From Clostridia bacterium (lineage in GTDB: Bacteria; Bacillota; Clostridia; CAKSNL01; HGM11501): a stretch of 7,086 bases of DNA. A program made the translations under genes and the position numbers. Each line of letters starts with the position of its first letter. The first letter of the stretch is position 1. The notes below the pieces were generated by a model. That model was not told where the DNA came from. It saw only the letters and a program-made list of their open reading frames with translations, and did not search any database. Below, in pieces: positions 1 to 7,080 of this stretch. Location: assembly GCA_017390225.1 (NCBI GenBank), contig JAFPCL010000173.1, positions 1 to 7,086 of the forward strand. Direction: 5' to 3'.

Positions 1-3000
1 ACCGCTGGATTCGCGGTGATTGGCAACTTTTGCCCTGGCTTCTGCATCAAGTCCGTATGCTTTCGGGGCGAGGAAAAAACCCTTTGACGGTGCTATCCCG
101 ATGGAAGATTTTCGATAATCTAAGACGCAGTATCACGGAGCCCGTGGTCTTGCTTTTAATTCTCGGCGGCTTTTTTGCCAAGGATGCTATCGTTTGGCTA
201 TTGGTTGGACTTACGGCAATTTTTCTGCCCGTTCTCCTTCGCCTGTATGCGCTTTTGGGCTCTTTGCGCCAACTTCGCTATCGCTATATGACCTTCGATC
301 CCGGCGGCATTGGCGGTGCTTTTTTACACAGCCTCTTTAGCCTTGCCATTTTGCCCCATGCGGCAAAAAGTGCCCTCGATGCCATCCTTCGCACCCTGTA
401 TCGCCTGCTCATTTCCAAGAAAAATCTGCTCCAATGGGTGACCGCCGCCGATGCAGACAGGGATCAAAAATCCTTGTGGGGCGTTTTTCGCACCATGTGG
501 ATTTGCCCTGCACTCGGCTTGTTTGTGCTTGTGTTTGGAGAAAAGCTTCCGATTTTTGCCGTCAGTATCGGTATGCTTTGGCTGTTTGCCCCTTGGCTTG
601 CCTACCAAAGTGCACAGCCGCCCAAAAAAGAAGCACCGCCCACCCCCGAGGAAGCGCAGACCCTTCTTTCCTATGCCGCCGCCACCTGGCGTTATTTTGA
701 TGAACAGGTTACGGAAAACACGCATTGGCTACCGCCGGACAATTTTCAAGAAAGTCCCCCCGTAGGCACGGCGTTTCGCACTTCTCCCACCAACATGGGA
801 CTTTATCTTCTGTCTCTTCTTTTTGCCGCCCGTGTGGGTTTTATTTCCGCACAGGATTTTTATGACCGATTGGATCGTGCTCTTTGCTCTCTTTTTTCCA
901 TGGAGCGACAAATGGGGCATTTCTACAATTGGTATGACCTGAAGGATTTGTCGCCGCTTGCGCCGCGTTTTATTTCCACCGTGGACAGCGGCAATCTCCT
1001 TGCCTGCCTGATGACGGTGCAAGAAGGGCTAAACGACGATTTCCCGCCGCGCCTTTCGGGCTTTCGGGCAATTTTGGGGTTATCCCAAGAAAGCTTTGTG
1101 CCCGATGAAACGGGAAGCTTCGAAGAAAATTTAGCTGCCGCGGAAGCAACGCCCCTTTGCGCTTATACCCGCCGTTGTATAAAAAATTATCGCAAAAAAA
1201 CCGATGTGACCAAAAAAGATCTCCAAGACAAGCTTTCTCTTCTCATTGCCCCCATGGATTTTGCCCCCCTGTATGATGCACGGGAAGAGCTTTTCACCGT
1301 CGGCATCGATTGCACGACACAAAAGCCCTCCGACAGCCGCTATGATCTTTTGGCAAGCGAAGCACGGCTGGGAATGTATATTGCCGTCGCCAAAGGCGAT
1401 GTGCCGCCGGAAGCTTGGTTTTCTCTCAGCCGTCCGCTCTGCCATGACGGCGGACGGCTGGGGCTTGCTTCCTGGTCGGGCACGGCATTTGAATATCTGA
1501 TGCCACGGCTGTTTCTCCCCGAACCGAAGGATTCTCTTTTGGGAAATGCCGCCGCCTTTTGCCTTTTTGCCAATGAAGCTTACCAAAAAAAGCATCGTCT
1601 TCCCTTTTGGGGCATCTCCGAATCCTCATTTTTCGCTTTTGACCGTGGCATGAGCTATCGCTATACCGCTTTGGGCGTGCCTGCCCTTGCCCTCAGCCGA
1701 AAGCGCACCGAAGCCCTTTGCGTCGCCCCCTATGCGGCAGGACTTTTTTTGCCCTTTGCCCCAAAAAAAGCTTTATCCAATCTGAAAAAAGCCCAAAAGC
1801 TCGGTATGCTCGGAAAATACGGATTCTACGAAGCCTACGACAAAAGCGGCGGCATCGTCCGAAGTTTCATGGCACACCACCAGGGGATGTTCTTTGCCGC
1901 CCTGTGCAATCGGCTGACGGCGGATTATTCCGTGCAATTGTTTTCCCGTATGCCGCAAATGAACAGCTGTCGATATCTTTGCGGCGAAAATCTGCCCTCT
2001 TTTCCTCATCCCATAGAAAAAGAAGCCGTTCTGCCGCCGATTACGAGGACAACAACGGCCCAACGCGTGCCGCCCTATGCCTTGGATGCATCCGTTATTC
2101 CCGAGGATTGCGCCGTTTTAAGTAACGGCACCTACAGCGTTCTTTTAACGGCTTCTATGGACGGCTACGCCAAGAAAAACAATCTGTATCTCACGCGCTT
2201 TCGTCGCACACCCATGGCACAGGGCATCGGCATTTTTCTGGCAGAAGGCGATGCCGCTTTCCGATTGACAGGCGGCAAGGTCACAAAACACGAAGGCTTT
2301 GTTTTGTATGAGATGGAAAAAAATAATCTTTATATCCGAGAAACCGTAACCGTGCCGTCGGACAAAAACGAAGAATATCGAAAAATTTCGATAGAGAATC
2401 TTTCCGACCATGCGCGCACACTCCGTTTGAGCGTGTATATAGAGCCTTCTTTGCAGGCAGAAGCGCAAGACCTTGCTCACCCTGCCTTTGGGGATTTGTT
2501 TCTTCGCCTTTGTGCGATGCATGGGGCGCTGTATGCCGAGCGCCGTCCGCTCCGCAGAGAAGAGACAGCACCCCAATGCCGCTTGTTTTTAAGCGGTAAC
2601 CCCACCTACTGCACCGATGGTCTTGCCTTTTGGGGGCAGAGGGAAAACGAAATCCCTGTCGGTGCTTATGCGGATATTCCGACCTCGGAAAACCCGGCAG
2701 AGCCTTGCATGGCAGGCGTTGTTTCCCTCACCCTTGCGCCCCATGCCACTGCCGACGTCTATCTCTCCTTCGGCATGGCAGAGCATTTTGCGCCCCCCTC
2801 TCTTTCCGAGGTACTCTTCTCCAAAGCTTTGGAAGATGCCGCCCGATGGAAAGCTTTGCGAAATCAACTGCTTCAAATCCCTTTAGAGGGACAGATGCTT
2901 TATCGGGACATCCTTCCCTTCCTCGTGTTTCCCGGCTACGGCAATGCCCCCATGAAAACCACCGACGGCATGGACGGCTTGTTCCGTTTCGGCATTTCCG

Positions 3001-5450
3001 GAGATCGCCCCTATCTTCTGTTCGTTCTGCACACGGAAGCGGATTTGCCGATGCTCAAAGCCGCACTTTTCGCCTATCGGCTGTGGCAAAGTGATGAGCT
3101 TTGCGCAGAGCTTGTGATTCTGTGCGACGATGCCGCCGGCTACACCTCGCCCCTGTACGAAGCCGCATCATCCCTACTTTCTTCTCTCGTGTCGGAAGCT
3201 CCGAGAAACCACCCTCTGGGCATTTATCTGATTCCCGGTGCGGAAAGCTCTTTGGCATCCCGTGCGTCTTTGAAGCTTTGTGCCGCCTATATTTTAGGCG
3301 AAAGCACCGTGCCCGTGCGAAAGCCCAAGGAAGCGCCGATTCCCAAAATTCAGCTATCTGCACCTATGCCAAAGAACCTGCACCTTGATAACGGCTACGG
3401 TGGATTTTCGGGGCACGATTACGTTATATACCGCACACCGCCGATTCCTTGGAGTCATCCGCTTGCCAACGAAAGCTTCGGCACATGGGAATCCACCAAC
3501 GGCACGGTCTACAGTTGGTTTCAAAACAGCCGCCTGTGCCAGATTACCCCTTGGCGCAATCTGCGTGGCGACAAAACACCGTCGGAGTTTTTCACACTGA
3601 ACGGCAAACGCCCTGTCGGCGGCGTGTTCCGCTTTGGGCTCGGCTACTGCATGCAAACAGGTGAAGCCGAGGGCTACCACATGGAAAAAACCGTGTTTGT
3701 GCCGCCGAATGTCTGCGGAAAATTTGTGCTTCTTTCCTTGAAAAATAAAAAAGATACACCGCAGGACATCGATGTGAAATGGCATCTTTCGGTGATTCTC
3801 GGCGAGTCTGAGGTGCGCGCCCTTGGTAAGATTCGTTATGTGCATGGTGAATACGTCAGCCGCCTGGACGGCACTTCCGTTTATGTGCCCCGCACAGAAG
3901 CCCATGTGCATCTTGCCCCCGAAGAAGAAGCCACCCTTTGCTTTTATATGGGCAAAGACCCCATGCCACAGGATCATCCCCAAAAGCTTTTGGAAGATAC
4001 GAAAAAAGCCATGGAAACCCTTTGCACCTGTTTTCAGATAGAAACGCCAAACCCTAAACTGGACACCCTATTTAATGAACGGCTGATGTATCAAACCGTT
4101 GTCTGCCGCCTTTGGGCACGGTCTTCCCCCTATCAATGCGGCGGTGCTTTCGGCTATCGTGACCAATTACAGGACATTCTTTCTTTATTATACACCCACG
4201 CCGACATGGCAAAAGCGCATATTTTAAAGTGTGCTTCCTTTGTGTATGAGGAAGGCGACGTGCCCCATTGGTGGCACGAAGTACCGCAGGATGCCCCCAA
4301 AGGCATCCGCACAACTTGTGCCGACGACGGTTTGTGGCTGATTTATGCCGTGTCCCGCTATATTGAGGTCACAAAGGATTTTTCTCTTCTGTCGGAGGAA
4401 GTCGGTTATTTAAAAAGCCCACCCCTTGCTTCATCGGAAAAAGAACGGTATGAAACGCTCATGCCAAGCCCTGTAAAAGACAGCGTTTATCAGCATCTTT
4501 TGAAGATGGCAGACCAATATATCACCCATGGCGCACATCAATTGCCCCTGATGCGTGGTGGCGACTGGAATGACGGCTTCGGGAAAATGGGCGAAAAGGG
4601 CAAAGGCGAAAGTGTGTGGATGGCATTTTTCTTGAGCGATATTCTAAAGAAGCTGGCGCACCTGTGCCGCCAAAAGGATGATGCAGAAAAAGCATCCTTC
4701 TATGAAACAACCGCCGCCGACTATCTGCAGAGTGCCGACACTTCCGCTTGGGACGGCGCATGGTATCTGCGCGCCTTTCACGATGACGGCAGTAAAATCG
4801 GAAGCCACGACAGCTCGGAATGTAAAATTGACGGCTTGGTGCAGGCATGGGCCGCCATGGTGCATCCCACGGAAAAAGCCAACATTGCAATGCATCATGC
4901 GTGGCAATATCTGTGGAACGAATCGCAAAGCGCCTACGCCCTTTTCACCCCTGCTTTCACCAAGCGCTCCCCCGATCCGGGTTACGTTGCCGCCTATCAC
5001 CCCGGGGTGCGCGAAAATGGCGGACAGTACACCCATGCCGCCCTTTGGGCCGCTATCGGCTTTGCCGCATTATCCGACAAAGAAAAGCCCTGTAAGCTTA
5101 TGTGCGGCTTGAATCCCCTTCATCTGACTGAAAATCCCGAAAAAGTCGAACGCTACAAAGCAGAGCCCTATGCCGTTTGTGCCGATGTGTACACCACGGG
5201 CAGAGGAGGCTGGAGCTGGTACACCGGCTCTGCCGGATGGTATCGGGAAGCGATTATTTCTTCTCTTTTGGGCTTTCAAAAAGAAGGCGACACAGTCACT
5301 TTTCGACCGTGTCTGCCGTCGGATTGGACGTACTGCCGATTGGACTATCGGTATTTTGACACATGGTATCGCTTCCACATTCGTGCCGACGGCAAACGCC
5401 CCGTGGTGCACCTTAAAAACAGCGGCGGCACTGTAGACATTGAAATATAA
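1..5450 (+). CDS. ndvB: Cyclic beta-1,2-glucan synthase, C-terminal two thirds (5' end outside window)
   Basis: This is a membrane enzyme of the NdvB/ChvB/Cgs type, which polymerises glucose from UDP-glucose into beta-1,2-glucan and closes it into a ring. The frame is open from base 3. I number that codon residue 1, so residue n starts at base 3n; 1815 residues are visible. Residues 1-8 (RWIRGDWQ) are the end of the GT84 domain. Hydrophobic segments lie near 46-60, 63-80, 104-130 and 158-204. A glycoamylase-like, GH189-type cyclisation domain spans about 214-660: WLPPDNFQE 242-250, RTSPTNMGLY 259-268, GHFYNWYD 305-312, STVDSGN 325-331, WGISE 536-540, YGFYE 606-610 and RSFMAHHQGM 620-629. GH94-type regions follow: NGTYSV from 708, FRFGISGDRP 994-1003, NGYGGFS 1130-1136, GGAFGYRDQLQD 1380-1391, HWWH 1422-1425, GGDWNDG from 1519 with the likely catalytic Asp (1521 or 1524), and GRGGW 1733-1737. 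In Brucella Cgs this phosphorylase domain controls chain length. The TTG at base 30 is not the true start. Full family members are about 2800 residues, so roughly 1000 are missing upstream. Family assignment is very secure; substrate linkage is inferred from homology. Confidence 0.95.
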   Translation, partial: RWIRGDWQLLPWLLHQVRMLSGRGKNPLTVLSRWKIFDNLRRSITEPVVLLLILGGFFAKDAIVWLLVGLTAIFLPVLLRLYALLGSLRQLRYRYMTFDPGGIGGAFLHSLFSLAILPHAAKSALDAILRTLYRLLISKKNLLQWVTAADADRDQKSLWGVFRTMWICPALGLFVLVFGEKLPIFAVSIGMLWLFAPWLAYQSAQPPKKEAPPTPEEAQTLLSYAAATWRYFDEQVTENTHWLPPDNFQESPPVGTAFRTSPTNMGLYLLSLLFAARVGFISAQDFYDRLDRALCSLFSMERQMGHFYNWYDLKDLSPLAPRFISTVDSGNLLACLMTVQEGLNDDFPPRLSGFRAILGLSQESFVPDETGSFEENLAAAEATPLCAYTRRCIKNYRKKTDVTKKDLQDKLSLLIAPMDFAPLYDAREELFTVGIDCTTQKPSDSRYDLLASEARLGMYIAVAKGDVPPEAWFSLSRPLCHDGGRLGLASWSGTAFEYLMPRLFLPEPKDSLLGNAAAFCLFANEAYQKKHRLPFWGISESSFFAFDRGMSYRYTALGVPALALSRKRTEALCVAPYAAGLFLPFAPKKALSNLKKAQKLGMLGKYGFYEAYDKSGGIVRSFMAHHQGMFFAALCNRLTADYSVQLFSRMPQMNSCRYLCGENLPSFPHPIEKEAVLPPITRTTTAQRVPPYALDASVIPEDCAVLSNGTYSVLLTASMDGYAKKNNLYLTRFRRTPMAQGIGIFLAEGDAAFRLTGGKVTKHEGFVLYEMEKNNLYIRETVTVPSDKNEEYRKISIENLSDHARTLRLSVYIEPSLQAEAQDLAHPAFGDLFLRLCAMHGALYAERRPLRREETAPQCRLFLSGNPTYCTDGLAFWGQRENEIPVGAYADIPTSENPAEPCMAGVVSLTLAPHATADVYLSFGMAEHFAPPSLSEVLFSKALEDAARWKALRNQLLQIPLEGQMLYRDILPFLVFPGYGNAPMKTTDGMDGLFRFGISGDRPYLLFVLHTEADLPMLKAALFAYRLWQSDELCAELVILCDDAAGYTSPLYEAASSLLSSLVSEAPRNHPLGIYLIPGAESSLASRASLKLCAAYILGESTVPVRKPKEAPIPKIQLSAPMPKNLHLDNGYGGFSGHDYVIYRTPPIPWSHPLANESFGTWESTNGTVYSWFQNSRLCQITPWRNLRGDKTPSEFFTLNGKRPVGGVFRFGLGYCMQTGEAEGYHMEKTVFVPPNVCGKFVLLSLKNKKDTPQDIDVKWHLSVILGESEVRALGKIRYVHGEYVSRLDGTSVYVPRTEAHVHLAPEEEATLCFYMGKDPMPQDHPQKLLEDTKKAMETLCTCFQIETPNPKLDTLFNERLMYQTVVCRLWARSSPYQCGGAFGYRDQLQDILSLLYTHADMAKAHILKCASFVYEEGDVPHWWHEVPQDAPKGIRTTCADDGLWLIYAVSRYIEVTKDFSLLSEEVGYLKSPPLASSEKERYETLMPSPVKDSVYQHLLKMADQYITHGAHQLPLMRGGDWNDGFGKMGEKGKGESVWMAFFLSDILKKLAHLCRQKDDAEKASFYETTAADYLQSADTSAWDGAWYLRAFHDDGSKIGSHDSSECKIDGLVQAWAAMVHPTEKANIAMHHAWQYLWNESQSAYALFTPAFTKRSPDPGYVAAYHPGVRENGGQYTHAALWAAIGFAALSDKEKPCKLMCGLNPLHLTENPEKVERYKAEPYAVCADVYTTGRGGWSWYTGSAGWYREAIISSLLGFQKEGDTVTFRPCLPSDWTYCRLDYRYFDTWYRFHIRADGKRPVVHLKNSGGTVDIEI

Positions 5451-5454
5451 GAGG
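5449..5454 (+). promoter_or_regulatory. Ribosome-binding site for the HtrA-like gene
   Basis: AAGAGG overlaps the last two bases of the synthase stop codon and lies seven bases before the ATG at 5462. It fixes that ATG as the start. No room for a separate promoter exists in the 11-base gap, so the gene is probably read from the synthase transcript. Confidence 0.75.
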
Positions 5455-5461
5455 TTTTTCT

Positions 5462-6496
5462 ATGAAATCATTTCTCATGACCGTAGCCTTTGCCGCCGCC
5501 TGTCTGTTGGGCGTCGGCATCGGCAGATTCTCTTATTCGGAAGAACTCCCCGAACCCAAACTTTCTGCCCAAATCCCCACCCAAGCCACGGTTTCTTCTG
5601 CAAAAGCATCCGATGAAGAACCCCCTTTTATGGCAGAGGCGATTCTTCCCTCCCTTGTGCATGTGTCCATAGCCCATGAAGACATCCTGTCGGGCGGCTG
5701 TGGCATAATTCTTTCCGAAGACGGCTTTATTTTAACAAGCCTTCACCTTTTGGAAGAAGAAAAGCCCATCTATGTGACATTATCAGACAAAACACAGCAC
5801 AGTGCCCATCTGATGTGGAAAGAGGAAGCCTTGGATCTTGCGATTTTGAAAATCCGCAAGAGCAACCTTGCGGCGATTTCCCTTTCGGAAACAGGTGTCT
5901 TGCCAATCGGAGCATCCGTTTTTGCGGTGGGCATGGATGCGGTGTTTTCACCTACCGTCACCTGCGGCATTCTCAGCGGAAAAAATCTTGCCCTGCCCGA
6001 AGAAAACACCGATGGGAAAAGCCTGTATACCGACGGATATTTAAAAACCGATGCCGCCTTCAACGGAAACGCTTGCGATTTTCTTTTGGATGCCAAAGGG
6101 CATCTGATCGGCATCCGCGCCGAACCATTGACAAACAACCAAAGTCCCCCTTTGGCGATTCCCGTGGATATTTTTCTCCCTGTCGTATCTGCCTTCCTCC
6201 AAAACGACACCTTCCACTGCATGGATTTCGGCTTTTCTTGCCAAAAGCAGATGCCACAAAATGCCGAAAAAACCGCAGGACTTTGCATCACCGCCATAAA
6301 AACCAACAGCCCCGCCGATCGGGCAGAGCTGAAACAAGGCGATATTCTTTTGTCCATCGATGAAATCGTGCCGCAAACCACCCTTGCCCTCCACCGCCTG
6401 ATTTTTTCCACCCCTTCCGGCAGTATCCTTTCCGTCAACTACCAAAGAAACGGCATAACCTACCGCACGGAATTGATTCTTTCGGAGGAAGATTAA
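5462..6496 (+). CDS. Membrane-anchored HtrA/DegP-like protein with PDZ domain; catalytic serine motif lost
   Basis: This is a 344-residue member of the trypsin-like S1C (HtrA/DegP) family. Residues 4-21 are a hydrophobic signal or anchor with no clear cleavage site, so the protein is probably tethered outside the membrane. A Pro/Ser/Thr-rich linker covers about 27-55. The protease-like domain spans about 58-245. GGCGIILSEDGFILTSLHLL (78-97) matches the usual GSGxIIxxDGxIxTNxHVV and keeps the His (95). ALDLAILKI (123-131) keeps the Asp (125). The nucleophile loop reads TDAAFNGNACDFLLD (196-210), where active enzymes have TDAAxNPGNSGGPLLN. The Ser and the glycines that shape the oxyanion hole are therefore gone, and the loop is one residue shorter. 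A single PDZ domain occupies about 253-342, with SPADRAELKQGDILLSID at 283-300. I expect a non-proteolytic binding or sensing protein. A less likely option is that Cys205 serves as nucleophile. The gene starts 11 bases after the synthase stop and is followed by a terminator, so it looks like the last gene of that operon. The fold is secure; loss of activity is inferred from the motif. Confidence 0.9.
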   Translation: MKSFLMTVAFAAACLLGVGIGRFSYSEELPEPKLSAQIPTQATVSSAKASDEEPPFMAEAILPSLVHVSIAHEDILSGGCGIILSEDGFILTSLHLLEEEKPIYVTLSDKTQHSAHLMWKEEALDLAILKIRKSNLAAISLSETGVLPIGASVFAVGMDAVFSPTVTCGILSGKNLALPEENTDGKSLYTDGYLKTDAAFNGNACDFLLDAKGHLIGIRAEPLTNNQSPPLAIPVDIFLPVVSAFLQNDTFHCMDFGFSCQKQMPQNAEKTAGLCITAIKTNSPADRAELKQGDILLSIDEIVPQTTLALHRLIFSTPSGSILSVNYQRNGITYRTELILSEED

Positions 6497-6557
6497 CGGG
6501 AGGAAATGTAGGACGTGGACAAAAAACGCAAGACATAGCGCGCCCTATTTTTGTTTT

Positions 6558-6590
6558 ATTTGCAAGCCTCGGCTTGCAAGTTTTATTTTT
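6558..6590 (+). terminator. Rho-independent terminator after the HtrA-like gene
   Basis: The arms TTGCAAGCC (6560-6568) and GGCTTGCAA (6571-6579) are perfectly complementary. They form an 8-9 bp stem with a very small loop, and GU and AU pairs can extend it outward to 6558 and 6581. The run GTTTTATTTTT follows at 6580-6590. The T-rich tail lies on the plus-strand side, so the site ends the synthase/HtrA-like transcript; the minus-strand side is A-rich and should not terminate transcripts coming from the right. Confidence 0.8.
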
Positions 6591-6645
6591 GCTCCTCAAA
6601 AGTTTTAGTGGAAAATCGCACATTGATTTTCTTTGATTTATTTAC

Positions 6646-6740
6646 AAGTACGGCACACTCTACGTTTCGATTTCCTCTCATCCCCGAAACAGCCACTACG
6701 GAACAATCTCCGATTGTTCCTACCCAAAAAAGTACGGCAC
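6646..6740. repeat. 11-base direct repeat AAGTACGGCAC
   Basis: AAGTACGGCAC occurs exactly at 6646-6656 and again at 6730-6740, 84 bases apart start to start. The second copy runs into the 5' arm of the hairpin at 6736-6757. The pair could mark a tandemly built intergenic repeat unit or could be chance. Confidence 0.45.
6700..6720. repeat. Perfect 9-bp hairpin
   Basis: GGAACAATC (6700-6708) and GATTGTTCC (6712-6720) pair perfectly around the loop TCC. There is no T tract on either side that would make it a standard terminator. It sits between the two copies of the 11-base direct repeat. Confidence 0.6.
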
Positions 6741-6757
6741 GACCTATGTGTCGTGCC
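6736..6757. repeat. Perfect 8-bp GC-rich hairpin
   Basis: GGCACGAC (6736-6743) and GTCGTGCC (6750-6757) pair perfectly around the loop CTATGT. On the minus strand the hairpin is followed closely by a short T run (complement of the A run at 6726-6731), so it could weakly end leftward transcripts from the cysteine-rich gene. The spacing of several bases between stem and T run makes this uncertain. Confidence 0.5.
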
Positions 6758-6873
6758 TCCTCCCGCGAGTCTTCGCTACGCCTACGGACAAACGGCAGGA
6801 GCAAGCCTTTGCCCTACGATTGTTGCACATATCCCGTTTATTATGGCAAAAACCGCATAAAATATCGACGGGT

Positions 6874-7046
6874 TTACTCTTCAAAGCACTCCCAAAGTCG
6901 TTACATTCATCACAGCAACACTCTATTCTTTTTCCAAATATATTCCGATGTTTTCCGTTGCCGCGGCAATATCTGCCACCATTACCCGGTGTCAAAACAG
7001 TTCCTGTCACATCCACGATTTTTTTCTTTCCTCTTCTTTTTATCAT
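6874..7046 (-). pseudogene. Small cysteine-rich protein (VDVTGT...CCCDEC type), frameshifted near its end
   Basis: Reading leftward from ATG at 7046, the protein starts MIKRRGKKKIVDVTGT and has LTPGNGG at 18-24, C27, a GNGKH turn at 30-33 and CCCDEC at 43-48. It resembles short hypothetical proteins of Clostridia that I recall sharing a VDVTGTxLTPGNGG start and a CCCDECD... end; their function is unknown to me. The cysteine spacing suggests metal binding, which is inference. After Asp50 (GAC, 6899-6897) the frame runs on into unrelated residues through intergenic repeats. Shifting by one base after that point gives Trp-Glu-Cys-Phe-Glu-Glu and a stop at 6876-6874, which fits a normal tail and a total of about 57 residues. 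One base missing from the T run (complement of 6894-6896) explains the break. It may be a true pseudogene, a sequencing error in a homopolymer, or a real longer variant that stops at 6744. The start is supported by a ribosome-binding site six bases upstream. Confidence 0.6.
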
Positions 7047-7052
7047 ATCCAG

Positions 7053-7058
7053 TCCTCT
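7053..7058 (-). promoter_or_regulatory. Ribosome-binding site for the small cysteine-rich gene
   Basis: On the minus strand AGAGGA lies six bases before the ATG at 7046-7044. It favours that ATG over the in-frame TTG further upstream at 7064, and supports the idea that the small gene is, or recently was, translated. Confidence 0.6.
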
Positions 7059-7074
7059 TTTCAAGTTATCTATC

Positions 7075-7080
7075 TTTATA
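7075..7080 (-). promoter_or_regulatory. Possible -10 box of the small cysteine-rich gene
   Basis: The minus strand reads TATAAA here, about 28 bases before the start codon and upstream of the ribosome-binding site, as expected for a sigma-A type promoter. The matching -35 would fall beyond the right edge of the window, so it cannot be checked. Confidence 0.3.

Larger units (their letters stand above)
6591..6873. other. Gene-poor intergenic stretch with hairpins and short repeats
   Basis: I find no credible gene here. The open frames on both strands lack ribosome-binding sites and recognisable protein motifs. The stretch holds an 11-base direct repeat, two clean hairpins listed separately, and imperfect palindromes at 6765-6776 (GCGA/TCGC), 6794-6813 (GGCAGGAG... 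against ...CTTTGCC) and 6833-6872 (CCCGT against ACGGG as the outer arms). This patchwork resembles dispersed intergenic repeat families of Clostridia. Whether it recurs in the genome cannot be judged from one window. Confidence 0.5.

Noticed and set aside
3354..3983. 209-residue open frame antisense to the synthase
   Set aside because: It lies fully inside the GH94 region of a well-supported gene. Its His/Lys/Phe-rich sequence is what antisense reading of this codon use produces.
5770..6438. 222-residue open frame antisense to the HtrA-like gene
   Set aside because: It is a shadow of a clearly coding frame, with no start signal and no recognisable domain.
6498..6538. GGGAGG followed by ATG-TAG (6506-6511) and a seven-codon GTG frame (6515-6538)
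   Set aside because: The ATG lies only two bases from the Shine-Dalgarno-like run and is at once followed by a stop. The GTG frame is too short and has no conserved context to argue for translation.
6583..6804. 73-residue open frame on the minus strand
   Set aside because: It covers both perfect hairpins and the direct repeat, has no convincing ribosome-binding site and no motif I recognise. It is better explained as repeat-derived.
6833..6872. Inverted repeat CCCGT/ACGGG as a terminator for the minus-strand gene
   Set aside because: The inner pairing is bulged and the minus-strand side after the outer arm has no T run, so terminator function is not supported.
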